Shown here: positions 1-9,547 of the stretch, piece by piece | Layout of the letters: each line of letters starts with the position of its first letter | How positions within the stretch are numbered: position 1 is the first letter of the stretch | NCBI RefSeq assembly: GCF_000426625.1 | Contig: NZ_KE384548.1 | Location: 682,001-746,000 of the forward strand | Source: Psychrilyobacter atlanticus DSM 19335 | Lineage (GTDB): Bacteria; Fusobacteriota; Fusobacteriia; Fusobacteriales; Fusobacteriaceae | DNA: 64,000 nucleotides | Direction: 5' to 3' | Notes under the pieces: generated by a model | Databases searched by the model: none | Seen by the model: the letters and a program-made list of their open reading frames with translations, nothing else | Told to the model about the DNA's origin: nothing | Program-made: the position numbers and the translations under genes

Positions 1-2
1 GA

Positions 3-440
3 AATATTGTTGAAAATAATAATATTCCATCAAAAACAACTTATTTTATCATATCGAATTATGAAGAAGTGGGCCACGGAGGAGCAGGTCTAATAAATAA
101 TAAAATAAAAGAAGTTATAGCTGTAGATATGGCTACACCTGGAATAGGGCAACAATCAAAAGAACAAGAGGTAACTATATGTGCAAAAGAAAGCACAGGA
201 CCCTATGATCTAGAATTAAAGAAAAAACTTATAAAAATAGGAAAAGAAAAAAACCTTAATTATAATATCGATGTGTTTAAATACTATAATTCTGATGCGA
301 GAGTTGCATTGGTTGCAGGAGGGCAGTTTAAGCACGCTCTTATAGGTCCAGGAGTAGACGCATCTCATGCTTACGAAAGGACTCATATACAAGGCCTTGA
401 AAATACAGTTAAGTTGCTTATAGCATATTTAAACTCTTAA
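3..440 (+). CDS. M42 family metallopeptidase, C-terminal part
   Basis: The reading frame is open from the window edge, so the N-terminus lies outside. The visible part carries the M42 hallmark EEVGHGGAG (family: EEVGxRGA), whose glutamates act in catalysis and metal binding, then AVDMATPG and a late DASHAYERTH with a metal-ligand histidine. M42 enzymes (glutamyl aminopeptidase, endoglucanase-M-like) are cytosolic dinuclear-metal aminopeptidases that trim peptides. A GTG inside EEVG could be taken for a start, but the frame and family similarity continue upstream of it, so it is not one. The exact substrate cannot be told. Confidence 0.85.
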   Translation, partial: NIVENNNIPSKTTYFIISNYEEVGHGGAGLINNKIKEVIAVDMATPGIGQQSKEQEVTICAKESTGPYDLELKKKLIKIGKEKNLNYNIDVFKYYNSDARVALVAGGQFKHALIGPGVDASHAYERTHIQGLENTVKLLIAYLNS

Positions 441-554
441 ACATAAGTAGTATTTAAACTATTCTGTTAGTTTTAAAGTGAAAGGGAAGAGTATTAAAAT
501 TTAAAAATAATCTTACTTGTAGGTGATTATGACAGATAAAAAGGAGGAGAAATA

Positions 555-815
555 ATGAAAAAAGCAAAAATACAAATAACAGTAGTTAATAGGCTAGGTA
601 AATGTAAGTGTCACCGTGGACATCAAATTGGAGATTCTTTTGATTATGATACACAACGAGGTGAGATCTGCCCTATGGCAATGCATATAGCATTTCCGTA
701 TATTGATATTCTCAGATATGGTGGATCTCTTCCAGCTAATAAAGATGGAAAAAATTATTTTTGTTGCTCAGATGTAGATGTAATCAATGTTTTTAGTCTT
801 GAAATTACAAAATAA
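555..815 (+). CDS. TIGR04076 family small protein
   Basis: An 86-residue protein preceded by a strong ribosome site (AAGGAGGAG, 7 bases before ATG). It begins with a KIQITV strand and has Cys17 and Cys19 (KCKCHRGH), a GDSFDY motif, an ICPMA motif with a third Cys, and a late CCSD pair. This spacing fits the TIGR04076 family, small cysteine-rich proteins of anaerobes whose function is unknown; the cysteines suggest metal binding or a redox role, which is inference. It appears monocistronic, with a hairpin about 100 bases downstream. Confidence 0.75.
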   Translation: MKKAKIQITVVNRLGKCKCHRGHQIGDSFDYDTQRGEICPMAMHIAFPYIDILRYGGSLPANKDGKNYFCCSDVDVINVFSLEITK

Positions 816-919
816 AATAAATCTTATCTATATGTTCTTTTAAAATCCAAAATAATTTAAGATTATGTTAATTTTTTATTGTCATCATTAATTTTGGCGT
901 AATAATTATAGAAAAATAT

Positions 920-961
920 AAAAGGGCATTTCGATCTAATCAATCGGTCTGCCTTTTCTTT
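920..961 (+). terminator. Probable intrinsic terminator after the TIGR04076 gene
   Basis: AAAAGGGCA pairs with TGCCTTTT around an inner CGAT/ATCG stem, followed by T-rich sequence. It lies about 105 bases after the stop codon of the 555-815 gene. Confidence 0.55.
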
Positions 962-1139
962 ACAATATTCCTTATTTTGATTTTTAGATTAAATAAAATA
1001 ATTATTATAATACATAATATCTGTATATATCAACCCTTACTGGCAGAAATTAGAATTTATATAAATTAAAAAGTTGTAAATTAGTACATAATCATAAATT
1101 TAAATATATATTTATAAAAAAAAGAGAAAAGTTAAACCA

Positions 1140-1345
1140 TCAAATGCTAAAAGTATTATATTTGATAGAGGAAAAAACTTGCTAAATGGGAAGAGATGGA
1201 CAAATCTACTAAAATTGGTATATTCTTTAGCGAGCCTAGTTCAGCAAGGCAGGAATTGTTAAAAAAATCTGCCTAAATCAACAGACCTATCAAAACATAG
1301 CCAAAAAAGAGGGTGTCCAGAAAAGTCTGCAAAGAGAAAATAGTT
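1140..1345 (+). pseudogene. IS30-family transposase relic
   Basis: No intact frame remains, but with a frameshift near 1180 the plus strand reads AKSIIFDRGKN, then FAKWEEMDKSTKIGIFFSEP, then PSSARQ, and further on LPKSTDLSKHSQKRG. These match in order the C-terminal catalytic part of IS30 transposases (SITFDNGKEF, YFADPYSSWQRG, LFPKGTDF). The middle and the N-terminus are gone. The remainder of 816-1373 shows only AT-rich sequence and the hairpin at 920-961. Confidence 0.6.
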
Positions 1346-1373
1346 CCTATGATAATTTTTAACACGATAAAAA

Positions 1374-2482
1374 GGGGCTGTTGCAAGTTTTGTGTAAACT
1401 CTAAAAATTAATGTAAAATTTCTATAAAATGGAGAGGTGTAATTGCTTTAATTACTGTTTCTCCTTTTTTACATAGTAGAACTTTCTTTTTTGTGTGTCA
1501 AGAGCAGAGCCTAAAATTAGCCTCTTTAAAAAGGTGTATTTTAGATTGTACTTACTTTAATCTTTTTTCAAAAAATATTTGTAATTGAGAGTGAATTACA
1601 CCCCAGTTTCTTCGGCGTCCTGTCCATTTTCGTGTAATATCCATTGTAGTGAGATAAAGAAGCTTAAATAAACTATCATCTGTAGGAAATACAGATCTAC
1701 TTTTACTTGCTTTTCTTAGCGGCCTATTAAACCCCTCTATTCTTTAATTCATTCATTTAAAGTAGCTAGAACTTAGTACTTTCATTTTCACCAACCCACA
1801 TCCATAAAATTTCTTTCATTCCATCCATATTAATTCCAATAGCGATATAGACAGCCTTTTTAACTATGCGCCCTTCACTTCGAACGTTGTAATGAATTGC
1901 ATCCATAAAAACTACAGCATATGTGTCTTCTAATGGCCTATCTTGCCATTCTTTAGCTATAGGAAAGATCTTATCAGAATTCTACTAATAGAACTTTTGG
2001 AGATATCAAAATCATACATATCAGCGACATGAGTCTTAATATCACTAAGAGTCATTCCTTTGGCGAATAAAGAAGTAACTTTTCCTTCAAAGTCTTGGCT
2101 TATTGAGTTTTGATGCTTTTTAATGATCTGTGGTTCAAAATCATTGTTTCTGTCTCTAGGAACACTAATCTCAATTTCTCCAGATCTACTTTTTAGTGTT
2201 TTTTTAGAATATCCGTTTCTAAAATTATCCGTAGGTTTATTAAGGTAATCATATTTACTATAACTAAGTTGCTCCTCAAACTCTCCATCCAAAGCACCTT
2301 CAAGCATTTGTCCTAATACACTAAAATCTAAGCTATTATTAGGTGCTTTACTAAGGTACTCTCTTATTAGCTCTTTTCGCGCTAATTCATTAGGGAATAA
2401 ATCTTTTCTAAAAAAACCTCCAAATTAATGTAATTATAGCTTACACCAATTTGAAAGTTTACACAAAATATGAGACAGATCC
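1374..2482 (-). mobile_element. Decayed IS256-family insertion sequence
   Basis: The ends form imperfect inverted repeats: the left end GGGGCTGTTGCAAGTTTTGT matches the complement of the right end GGATCTGTCTCATATTTTGT, and both continue with GTAAACT. About 1.1 kb separates them, shorter than a normal IS256 element (about 1.3 kb), in line with an internal deletion. The transposase inside is broken. No clear target duplication is visible, so the flanks have probably drifted. Confidence 0.75.
1559..2420 (-). pseudogene. IS256-family (mutator type) transposase, broken
   Basis: The minus strand reads a typical N-terminal region (LGQMLEGALDGEFEEQL, then GEIEISVPRDRN), an open stretch from 2307 to 1957 ending soon after KSSISRI, then in another frame KEWQDRPLEDTYAVVFMDAIHY (the first DDE aspartate is in FMDAIHY) to MWVGENESTKF, then after a deletion NRPLRKASKSRSVFPTDD and the family C-terminus WTGRRRNWGVIHSQLQIFFE. 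At least two frameshifts and the loss of the region between ENES.KF and NRPL make it nonfunctional. No convincing start codon remains. Confidence 0.85.
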
Positions 2483-2548
2483 TTCTAATCACTATATCTT
2501 AAGAATAACGACTTACTATCTACCACAAACTTCCTCCTCTTAAAACTA

Positions 2549-2734
2549 TTATTGACACTTCTCAATTTTAACCTTAATAATATTTCCACCTATACTTTCA
2601 ACTAGTTTTTCAGCCTTATTTTTATTTGTAAATAACCTTGGCTTTCCTATTGTACAAAATGTTATACGAGTCGGAATTGAAGTTTCTACAAGATATGCTT
2701 CATTTTTTACTATTATATAAAAATTCTGTTTCAT
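2549..2734 (-). CDS. Small hypothetical protein (61 aa)
   Basis: A basic protein of 61 residues, not recognised. The start is taken as the ATG at 2734, eight bases after a strong AGGAGGG; an in-frame TTG just before it is less likely. It has a TTTT-free, Lys/Ile-rich composition with no membrane segment and a single Cys at the penultimate position. A copy of the repeated intergenic element (2822-2870) lies about 90 bases upstream. Confidence 0.5.
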   Translation of the reverse strand: MKQNFYIIVKNEAYLVETSIPTRITFCTIGKPRLFTNKNKAEKLVESIGGNIIKVKIEKCQ

Positions 2735-2821
2735 CAACCCTCCTACTACTTAGCTAATATCCATTCTCTATTTATTTTAAAGTCTGATTTTATTTAATAT
2801 TATAATAAATTTACTCCTTAA

Positions 2822-2870
2822 TATCTCTAATGGTATGAATTGTTTTCCAACAATTTATATGTTATAATAT
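2822..2870 (-). repeat. Dispersed intergenic element, copy A
   Basis: Contains AATTGTTTTCCAACAATTTA followed by TATGTTATAAT on the plus strand, matching copies at 21931, 28973 and 61139. Read on the plus strand it has a TTGTTT and a TATAAT 17 bases apart with an extended -10 TG. It lies upstream of the minus-strand gene starting at 2734. It is the most diverged copy in its left third. Confidence 0.6.
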
Positions 2871-2948
2871 TAATTTTTTCTAATTAAATTGAAATTGCAT
2901 TACTTCCTCTAGAAGAAATATAAATCATAGTTTTTATAATAAACAACT

Positions 2949-2976
2949 AAAAAGGCACTAATTTAGTGCCTTTTTT
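2949..2976 (-). terminator. Terminator of the coiled-coil protein gene
   Basis: AAAAAGGCACTAA pairs with TTAGTGCCTTTTT with almost no loop. T-runs lie on both sides, so it can work in both directions. It follows the stop codon of the 2987-3496 gene by about 10 bases. Confidence 0.8.
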
Positions 2977-2986
2977 AACATCTCAA

Positions 2987-3496
2987 TTATTTAGGTTGAA
3001 ATTCAACTTTTTTTAATTTTTCTACTATATATTTTGCTATACTTGGTTCATATGAATAGTGTCCTTTCGAATTATAAAAATCTTTATCTGAAATATAATT
3101 TTCTAAAACTTTTTTCACTACCGGATATGTATTCCCCTTTGAATTTCTAATTTTCAATTCATCATAAATACTTACAATTTCAAAGGGGCGTCCTGTCTGC
3201 GTTTTTAATTTTAACCCTATATGTAGTATATCTAAATAACTTAAAAAGCTATCATTATTTTTTATATCCCCCACTTTATTTTCTAACTCTTGATTTTTAC
3301 TAATTAATTTTTGAATCTCGCCTGAGTATTTAATCTCTTTTGTTTTAAACCCCTCTATTATTATATTTTTTTCTTGAATAGCATTTGCTAGTTTTTCTTT
3401 CTGAGATTTCATCCTTTCAACACTTTTTTCTAAATTATCAATTATTATATTTAACTCAGCTAGTTTTTCTTTTTCTTTGATTCCAAACAAACTCAT
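2987..3496 (-). CDS. Coiled-coil protein of unknown function
   Basis: 169 residues with a good ribosome site (TGGAGG before ATG). Residues 5 to about 80 are a charged heptad-like coiled coil rich in Glu, Lys, Ile and Leu. The rest, from about 85, is a small basic globular region with KTQTGRPFEIVSIYDELKIR and a tyrosine-rich stretch near 140. No signal peptide or membrane segment. I do not recognise a family. It follows the TPR gene by about 40 bases, so the two are probably co-transcribed and may act together. Confidence 0.6.
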   Translation of the reverse strand: MSLFGIKEKEKLAELNIIIDNLEKSVERMKSQKEKLANAIQEKNIIIEGFKTKEIKYSGEIQKLISKNQELENKVGDIKNNDSFLSYLDILHIGLKLKTQTGRPFEIVSIYDELKIRNSKGNTYPVVKKVLENYISDKDFYNSKGHYSYEPSIAKYIVEKLKKVEFQPK

Positions 3497-3537
3497 AATA
3501 AACCTCCATTTTTAATTAAAATAACTTATTCAAATCT

Positions 3538-5295
3538 TTAATTATTTTCTTTTGTATTCCACACAATAGACTCTGTTATTAATTCCAATTCAAAATCCGT
3601 TTCTGCTAATTTTTTCGCAACAGAAAGAATTTCAAGTGCTTTTTTATGCTCATTTAACCTACCGTATAATCTACCTAATTCATAATAAATTTTAGCTTTT
3701 GGTTTAGATATTTTTTTAGCTTTTAGAAAATATTTTATAGAATCCTGGTATCTCTTAACTTCTCTGTAACAATCTCCTAAATTCATCAAGAGTTTAGGGT
3801 TATTTTCTTGGCCTAAAGAGATTAAAGTCTCAAATACCACTATAGCTTCTTGATAAATTTTTAGCTCAAAAAATGACTGTCCAATTATATCCATAAAAAA
3901 CATATGTAAATTAAGATTATTTTCATTCATATCCTTTAAATCTACTTTTTTTATATACTCAAGTGTTTCAGTATATCTTTCTAAATTATAAAAAGTACAA
4001 ATTATTTCACTATAATTATCATAACTATGATTACCTTGTTTTTCTGCTTTCAGTAGATATTCTAAACCTTCCTCTTGTCTTCCTAACCTTATCAGGGCAA
4101 AACCAAGTTCATATAGTAGTGTTGGTGTTAATTGATTTTTATTTATCTTCTCTTTTGAATCTTTTACGTGATTATTTAGATTTTTTATAAGTTCTTCATC
4201 TATCTTTTGAACCTCTTTTTCATTCGTAGAGATTATTTTAGCATTCACAAGATAATTCCAACCTTCATGATATCTTTTTAATCGCGTCAAACAAAACCCT
4301 ATCTCATAATACAAGTCATTTTTTACTCCTAAATTATTTTTAGCATATTGTTCACAATAGACTAAAGCTTCTTTAGCTTTTGCTAACATAGTTTCATTGT
4401 CTATATTATCAGATTCTAATCCTTCTAATGCTCTACATTGTTCTATCCTTATTTTAGCTAAAAATAATGACCTTTTTTCTTTAATTGATTCTAGGCAATT
4501 AAAATAAACTTGCTGTAAATTTTTATGGAGAAGATAATCCCCAAGATAAATAATAAAATCAATATTTTTTAGATCTGATATAAGGTTTTCTACTTGTTGA
4601 AACTTTTCTAATTCAATATTATTTTTTATTAAATATTCTATTATTATAGAATTTTCATTCTCATTCAATGTTTCGAACTTAGACAGCCACCTTAAAGACT
4701 GTTTATAATCTTTTAATTCGTATAGTGTTATTCCTATATTTTGTATTATATCTTTATTCCAACCACCTGAAATTTCCAACCCCTTATACAAGATATCTAA
4801 CGATTCTTTTTTTCTTTGAAGTATTCGATAAGTTGTTCCCAACTCATTAAAGATCCAGGGATCCTTTCGCCCGAGTTCTTTGGCTCTCAATAAATTTTCT
4901 AAAGCTTCTTTTGATCTCCCCAGCGCATTTAATGTCCACCCTTTTTCACTGTATATCCACTCATCATCTCTTCCTTCTTTTGAAACTTCCTCTAAATATT
5001 TAATGGATTCTTCATAATTGCCTAAACTATTATTTAAATGTGCTAAAAAAGATATATTCTCTATATCTTTTTTGTAATGGTAAGAAACTTTAACCATCTC
5101 TAAGGCTTCATATGGACTTTCCATAGCATTTAATACCTCACTTTTTAAGAAATACAATTTAGATAATTCTGTAATTTCTTCTTCCGTTAAATCTTTTCCC
5201 ATTCTATTTATAACATGATCTATATTTAATAGAGCCGTTGTATACTTTCCTTCTTCATATAAAGTTCTCATTTTTTTTAAATCTTTTATCGACAT
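3538..5295 (-). CDS. Tetratricopeptide repeat protein
   Basis: 585 residues made almost entirely of TPR-like helical hairpins: repeats of the type ALENLLRAKELGRKDPWIFN, ESLDILYKGLEIS, EEGLEYLLKAEKQG, DSIKYFLKAKKISKPKAKIY and KALEILSVAKKLA are spaced about 34-36 residues apart, at least ten in all. There is no signal peptide, so it should be cytosolic. TPR proteins are protein-interaction scaffolds; the partner is unknown. The start at 5295 has a good AGGAGG seven bases upstream. A 22-residue membrane peptide gene lies directly upstream and the coiled-coil gene directly downstream. Confidence 0.85.
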   Translation of the reverse strand: MSIKDLKKMRTLYEEGKYTTALLNIDHVINRMGKDLTEEEITELSKLYFLKSEVLNAMESPYEALEMVKVSYHYKKDIENISFLAHLNNSLGNYEESIKYLEEVSKEGRDDEWIYSEKGWTLNALGRSKEALENLLRAKELGRKDPWIFNELGTTYRILQRKKESLDILYKGLEISGGWNKDIIQNIGITLYELKDYKQSLRWLSKFETLNENENSIIIEYLIKNNIELEKFQQVENLISDLKNIDFIIYLGDYLLHKNLQQVYFNCLESIKEKRSLFLAKIRIEQCRALEGLESDNIDNETMLAKAKEALVYCEQYAKNNLGVKNDLYYEIGFCLTRLKRYHEGWNYLVNAKIISTNEKEVQKIDEELIKNLNNHVKDSKEKINKNQLTPTLLYELGFALIRLGRQEEGLEYLLKAEKQGNHSYDNYSEIICTFYNLERYTETLEYIKKVDLKDMNENNLNLHMFFMDIIGQSFFELKIYQEAIVVFETLISLGQENNPKLLMNLGDCYREVKRYQDSIKYFLKAKKISKPKAKIYYELGRLYGRLNEHKKALEILSVAKKLAETDFELELITESIVWNTKENN

Positions 5296-5334
5296 AATGC
5301 CTCCTAATTTTAATTATATTATTTAAAATAGCTA

Positions 5335-5403
5335 TTATGAATAAGCTATTATGACTAACATTATAATTATTACACCTATTATATTTTTTAATATAAATTT
5401 CAT
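5335..5403 (-). CDS. Predicted 22-residue membrane peptide
   Basis: A short frame with ATG at 5403 preceded by AAAAGGAGTAATAAATT, a very good ribosome site, and closed by TAA and TAG in tandem. The peptide is basic for seven residues (MKFILKN) and then an unbroken hydrophobic helix of Ile, Val, Leu and Met ending in AYS. It sits 40 bases upstream of the TPR gene in the same direction. It could be a small membrane protein or a toxin-like peptide; the assignment rests on the ribosome site and composition only. Confidence 0.45.
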   Translation of the reverse strand: MKFILKNIIGVIIIMLVIIAYS

Positions 5404-5445
5404 AATTTATTACTCCTTTTAATTGCCTTTCTAAACATGAAATAA

Positions 5446-5496
5446 TAAAAAGTTGCTTTAAAATTAATTTTAAAACAACTTTTTATATTTTTTTTG
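5446..5496 (-). terminator. Terminator after the surface-protein operon
   Basis: AAAAAGTTG and TTTAAAAT pair with ATTTTAAAA and CAACTTTTT; T-runs on both sides. It lies about 70 bases beyond the stop of the OmpA-like lipoprotein gene and closes the operon that begins at 20915. Confidence 0.75.
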
Positions 5497-5566
5497 TATC
5501 TATTCTCACAATAGATAGTTCTTTTATATCCTTACTCCTCCTATAGACATTTTAGAATAAGTAAAC

Positions 5567-6028
5567 TTAGTTATTCGTTTCTATAAATGTAATTTCTACA
5601 CGTCGATTGGCTGCCATTTCAGGGATAGATTTTTCCAGTTTATAGATAGGTTCTCGTTCTCCCTTACCAACAACTTCTAGTTGATATTTATCAAAGTCTA
5701 ACCTTTCCTCCATATAGTTCTCTATAGCCCTAGCTCTTCTCATAGAAAGTTTATCATTATATTCATAACTACCATTTGTATCGGTATGCCCAATTATAAT
5801 TAAAGTTCCTTCTAATTCTTTAATTTGGTCTATAAATTCATTTAATTTAGGAATATCTTTATTTAGAAGGACTGACTTGTCAAAATCAAAGTTCGCCCCT
5901 GCACTAAGAGTAAGTTTTAAGATTACCCTTGGAACTTTTCTGATTACAATTTTTTTATCTTCTCTATAGTTTGGTTCAGCACAAGAAATAAGTGTAAGAA
6001 CCATAACTAATAAAAAAAGTTTTTTCAT
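5567..6028 (-). CDS. OmpA-family lipoprotein
   Basis: 153 residues. The N-terminus is a lipoprotein signal with lipobox LISC and Cys16, so it should be anchored by lipid, probably in the outer membrane facing the periplasm. Residues about 45-153 are an OmpA/MotB peptidoglycan-binding domain with FDFDKSVLLNKDIPKLNEF, GHTDTNGSYEYNDKLSMRRA and NRRVEITF; the Asp of GHTD and Arg of the RA..I motif, which bind diaminopimelate in this family, are present. It follows the barrel gene by 15 bases and is the last gene of the operon. Likely role: tie the surface complex to the cell wall. Confidence 0.9.
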   Translation of the reverse strand: MKKLFLLVMVLTLISCAEPNYREDKKIVIRKVPRVILKLTLSAGANFDFDKSVLLNKDIPKLNEFIDQIKELEGTLIIIGHTDTNGSYEYNDKLSMRRARAIENYMEERLDFDKYQLEVVGKGEREPIYKLEKSIPEMAANRRVEITFIETNN

Positions 6029-6043
6029 GTGTTAACCACCTTT

Positions 6044-9000
6044 TTAAAATTTACCCACAATATTAATAAACCAACCGTTTGCATCATAGTCATCATAACG
6101 AAGATCATCTTCAAAACTAGAAAAATTATAACCTAATCCAACTTTAAGGTTGTTTCCCAAATGTCTATTGACGCTTATAAGTGCACCTTGCTCTAAAGCA
6201 TTTTCATATTGATCAAATTTCCAATGATATTCAGAAAATATATCCCAATTTTTAATAATATGATAAGTTGATTTCATCCCTACTAGATAGATCTGTGTTC
6301 TCATCTTAATATTATTTCCAGAGGCCCTCTCAATTATTTCACTTTTATCCTTTCCTGCTAATTTCAGTCCTAAATCCCATCTAGCATTATATGAATAAAT
6401 TGTTTCAAATTCAAAAATGTGACTATTTTCATCGGAATAATCTATATCACGATCACTTTCCTTTTCTTGATCTTGTAAATAGGTATATCTAGTAAGAAAA
6501 TTCAATTTATCGTTGTATATAGGCCTATAAGCTAGTCCCAAATTACCTTCTGTAAATTCCGCTTCCTTTTTAGATGTAGTTTTATTATCTGTCCTAGAAT
6601 AATTTAATTTTCCTACAATTGTATATTCATTAGTCCACTTATATTTAAAGCTATTGGTAGTTACCCATTGGTTTACCTTTTCATCTCCCTTATCTTGTCT
6701 AAATTCAACCTTATTCTTTAGAGTTAATTTTGAGATTTCAGCACTTTGATATAAGCTAATAGCTCTTCTACGAACATCTTCTTCATTATCTTTTTTTAAC
6801 TCCCCTGTTTGCAAAGCTGCTCCTATTTTATAATCTTCAATATATTCATAATCTATTCCATAGGAATCTGTTCTTCCCTTACCGTTATTTTCATCCACAA
6901 ATTGATTTTCTTGATAAATGTCCACTTTCTCAGTAAGGCTAGCTCTTTGCCCAAAGGTTACGTTATTTTTATCAGAATCTTCCATCTCTTCTAATACATA
7001 TCCTAAGTAAATATCGTAGTCGTCATATAAACTATAATCAGCTGTAGCATCTGCTGAATATCCACGATCACCAGTGCTATATTCTCCAGTTAACTTTAGT
7101 TTATCGTTGATTTCTGTTTCTCCTCCAATAGTATATAGATCATTATCACTATAATCATCATTAGAGCTTACAGTTGTTTGAGCTTTTACATATAGCTTCG
7201 TATCCTCTGTAAATTCATACTCAACCATTCCACCTACAAGATTACCTTTACCCAATTTATCATTTTCCAATTCTTGAACATGTTTGGCCTCTGCTCCTAC
7301 CTTTAATTTATCAGTAACAGCATACTCTCCTTGGATTTGAAGCTCTTCAGTATCTGTAACTTTTTTTTCATTTATATCTCTTTCTATTGTAGAAAGATAA
7401 CGCGATTTAAATTGCAAGTTATTATTAGGACGATACCTAATTTCTGTACCATAGCTCTCCCAAGAAAGATTATCATCTTTAGAAGCATATGAATACTCTG
7501 CATCCTTGTTTTGGTACCAAACTTTAATATCATTTCCATATGGACTAAATAGTTCTGGGCTTAGATCATAAAAACTAAATACTCCTGCTACTCTAAATGC
7601 TTCTCCATCTTTATCTTTGCCATTAGAATTTGATATTTCTTTGAAATTTAATCCTCCATCAAAAGATACAAAATTACTATCAACTTGAGTTCCCTCTGAC
7701 TTACTATATTCAGCTGTTAAATATGTTCCTTCAGTAGCTCTTAAAGTAAGATCTGTTCCCATCATTTGGTAATCTTGAGCATCTTTTTCTTCATTAACAT
7801 AGGTACCACCTATTCCAATATGATCATTGACCCATCCTTTTCCACGTCCTCCAAATGTCAGGTTATCCATGGAATCAGAGTCATCTGGAATATATTCATA
7901 ATCTACAACTAAATAATTTTCATAGCCATCTCTAGGATTATCTTTTATAATAGATCCAAAAGAATCAGAAGAAATATCCGATAGTGGTCTAGTTAAGATA
8001 ATACGTCCTTGATAATTATCTATTTCATAGTCTTTCCCTTCTTGGATATAGATTATATCCTCAGTAACTTTAGTAGTTTTATTAACTAATTTTATTGCTA
8101 CTTTGTCACTACCAGCAGCTATATCTCCATGTTTTAGAAAATATAAACTTCCACCTGTTCCTAAAAATTCATCATGGGAAGAAAGTAAATTTGGTTCAGA
8201 GACAAATCCAACTAAATTTAATTTATCTTCTCCATAGCTAGTAGTCTTACGTGTTCTATAGTCAGCCTTAGCACCATATAAACTCCTGTTATATTGACTA
8301 AATTCTGTAGCTGTTAAACCAGTATTATAGTTCCCCCATAAATATCTTGATTTATCATAATCTACACTAAGATATAGTTTTCCTTGAGTATTTACTTCAC
8401 GACGAATAGTCGATTCATCACCATAAGTGGGGTAATATCTATCGTCATCATCTACCCTTTCAAAAATATTATAGCTATCACTTTTGTATATATCTTTAAA
8501 CAGGTCTTTTATATTATTTTCACGGGTATCCATCTGTGCAGTTACTCTTAATTTATCACTAAATTTTCCCATTCCAAAATATGCTAACCTTCCACGGTTA
8601 TAAATATCTCCATCATATTCAGAGTCTACACTAAGAACTTCTTTATTTGAAGTGACATAATTTTTACCGATATACATATCTGCTAATCCAGTCTGAACAA
8701 AATATTTTTCCGGAATTTCAACATAAATTTCATACTCTTGAGTTTCTTCATTATCATAGACTACTTCTACAGGAATAAAGTATCTATCGGTAGGAAGATA
8801 CTCTTCAGCAAAAAGCGTTTCTTTTTCGATAGTATATTCTTCTTGTCCAATAATAACTTTGTCAACTCCTACTAGGTTAGTTCCATGAAATCTAACCATT
8901 CCCGAATTCACGGGAATATTATGACGCATTAGTTTTGCTTGTCCAAATGTTCTTTTGTCATCTTCTAATTCTCCAAAATCTTCCATGGTAAAATCTGTTT

Positions 9001-9547
9001 CTTTTTTTACTAGATCTACTACTCCTGTAGTGGTAATATCCATATTTCCTTCAGCATCCCATGATACTAACCTAAAGAGGAGTTGTCTTCCTCCCTTTAG
9101 GTCATAGTCTTCAGCTATCCCATCCCACTTTATATCCATATTATTATGTAGTTCATCGCCTGTAATTGTTTTTATTGGTGCCATAAGATTAATATCATCA
9201 CCACGATAGATAGCTAATTCCCACTTTTTTACATAGTACCCATAGTTAGTTTTCACACTAAAATTCATTTCTTGTTTAAGATTTCCACTTTCTACTACTG
9301 CTTCATTGTTTACTGTTATTTTCATATCAGGTTCAATTGTATTTATATCTCTAGTTGCCCATATAGCCCCTTCATTTAGATAAACTCTAGTGTTATCTGT
9401 CTGCACGCCCATTTTATTATCTATTTCCATCTCTTCACTTCTTATTAACTCTAAATTTTCTACTTCGTTCGTAGGAATTTCTACACCTAAAGCTGCTACA
9501 GAAAGTAATGAAGTTATTAGTATTATTATTTTTTTTGTATTAGCCAT
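6044..9547 (-). CDS. Outer-membrane beta-barrel protein partnered with giant DUF11 protein
   Basis: 1,167 residues. It starts with a signal peptide (basic MANTKK, then hydrophobic, cleavage near ALG-VE). Residues about 50-300 are periplasmic-like beta domains with EGAIWATRD, YGYYVKKWELAIYRGDD and NIPVNSGMVRFHG. From about 320 on the sequence alternates aromatic and polar residues in barrel-strand fashion (for example KLYVKAQTTVSSNDD) and it ends in Phe (NIVGKF), the usual last residue of barrel proteins. Its ATG overlaps the end of the giant gene by 8 bases, implying translational coupling. Best guess: anchor or exporter of the giant protein; the export role is inference. Confidence 0.8.
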   Translation of the reverse strand: MANTKKIIILITSLLSVAALGVEIPTNEVENLELIRSEEMEIDNKMGVQTDNTRVYLNEGAIWATRDINTIEPDMKITVNNEAVVESGNLKQEMNFSVKTNYGYYVKKWELAIYRGDDINLMAPIKTITGDELHNNMDIKWDGIAEDYDLKGGRQLLFRLVSWDAEGNMDITTTGVVDLVKKETDFTMEDFGELEDDKRTFGQAKLMRHNIPVNSGMVRFHGTNLVGVDKVIIGQEEYTIEKETLFAEEYLPTDRYFIPVEVVYDNEETQEYEIYVEIPEKYFVQTGLADMYIGKNYVTSNKEVLSVDSEYDGDIYNRGRLAYFGMGKFSDKLRVTAQMDTRENNIKDLFKDIYKSDSYNIFERVDDDDRYYPTYGDESTIRREVNTQGKLYLSVDYDKSRYLWGNYNTGLTATEFSQYNRSLYGAKADYRTRKTTSYGEDKLNLVGFVSEPNLLSSHDEFLGTGGSLYFLKHGDIAAGSDKVAIKLVNKTTKVTEDIIYIQEGKDYEIDNYQGRIILTRPLSDISSDSFGSIIKDNPRDGYENYLVVDYEYIPDDSDSMDNLTFGGRGKGWVNDHIGIGGTYVNEEKDAQDYQMMGTDLTLRATEGTYLTAEYSKSEGTQVDSNFVSFDGGLNFKEISNSNGKDKDGEAFRVAGVFSFYDLSPELFSPYGNDIKVWYQNKDAEYSYASKDDNLSWESYGTEIRYRPNNNLQFKSRYLSTIERDINEKKVTDTEELQIQGEYAVTDKLKVGAEAKHVQELENDKLGKGNLVGGMVEYEFTEDTKLYVKAQTTVSSNDDYSDNDLYTIGGETEINDKLKLTGEYSTGDRGYSADATADYSLYDDYDIYLGYVLEEMEDSDKNNVTFGQRASLTEKVDIYQENQFVDENNGKGRTDSYGIDYEYIEDYKIGAALQTGELKKDNEEDVRRRAISLYQSAEISKLTLKNKVEFRQDKGDEKVNQWVTTNSFKYKWTNEYTIVGKLNYSRTDNKTTSKKEAEFTEGNLGLAYRPIYNDKLNFLTRYTYLQDQEKESDRDIDYSDENSHIFEFETIYSYNARWDLGLKLAGKDKSEIIERASGNNIKMRTQIYLVGMKSTYHIIKNWDIFSEYHWKFDQYENALEQGALISVNRHLGNNLKVGLGYNFSSFEDDLRYDDYDANGWFINIVGKF

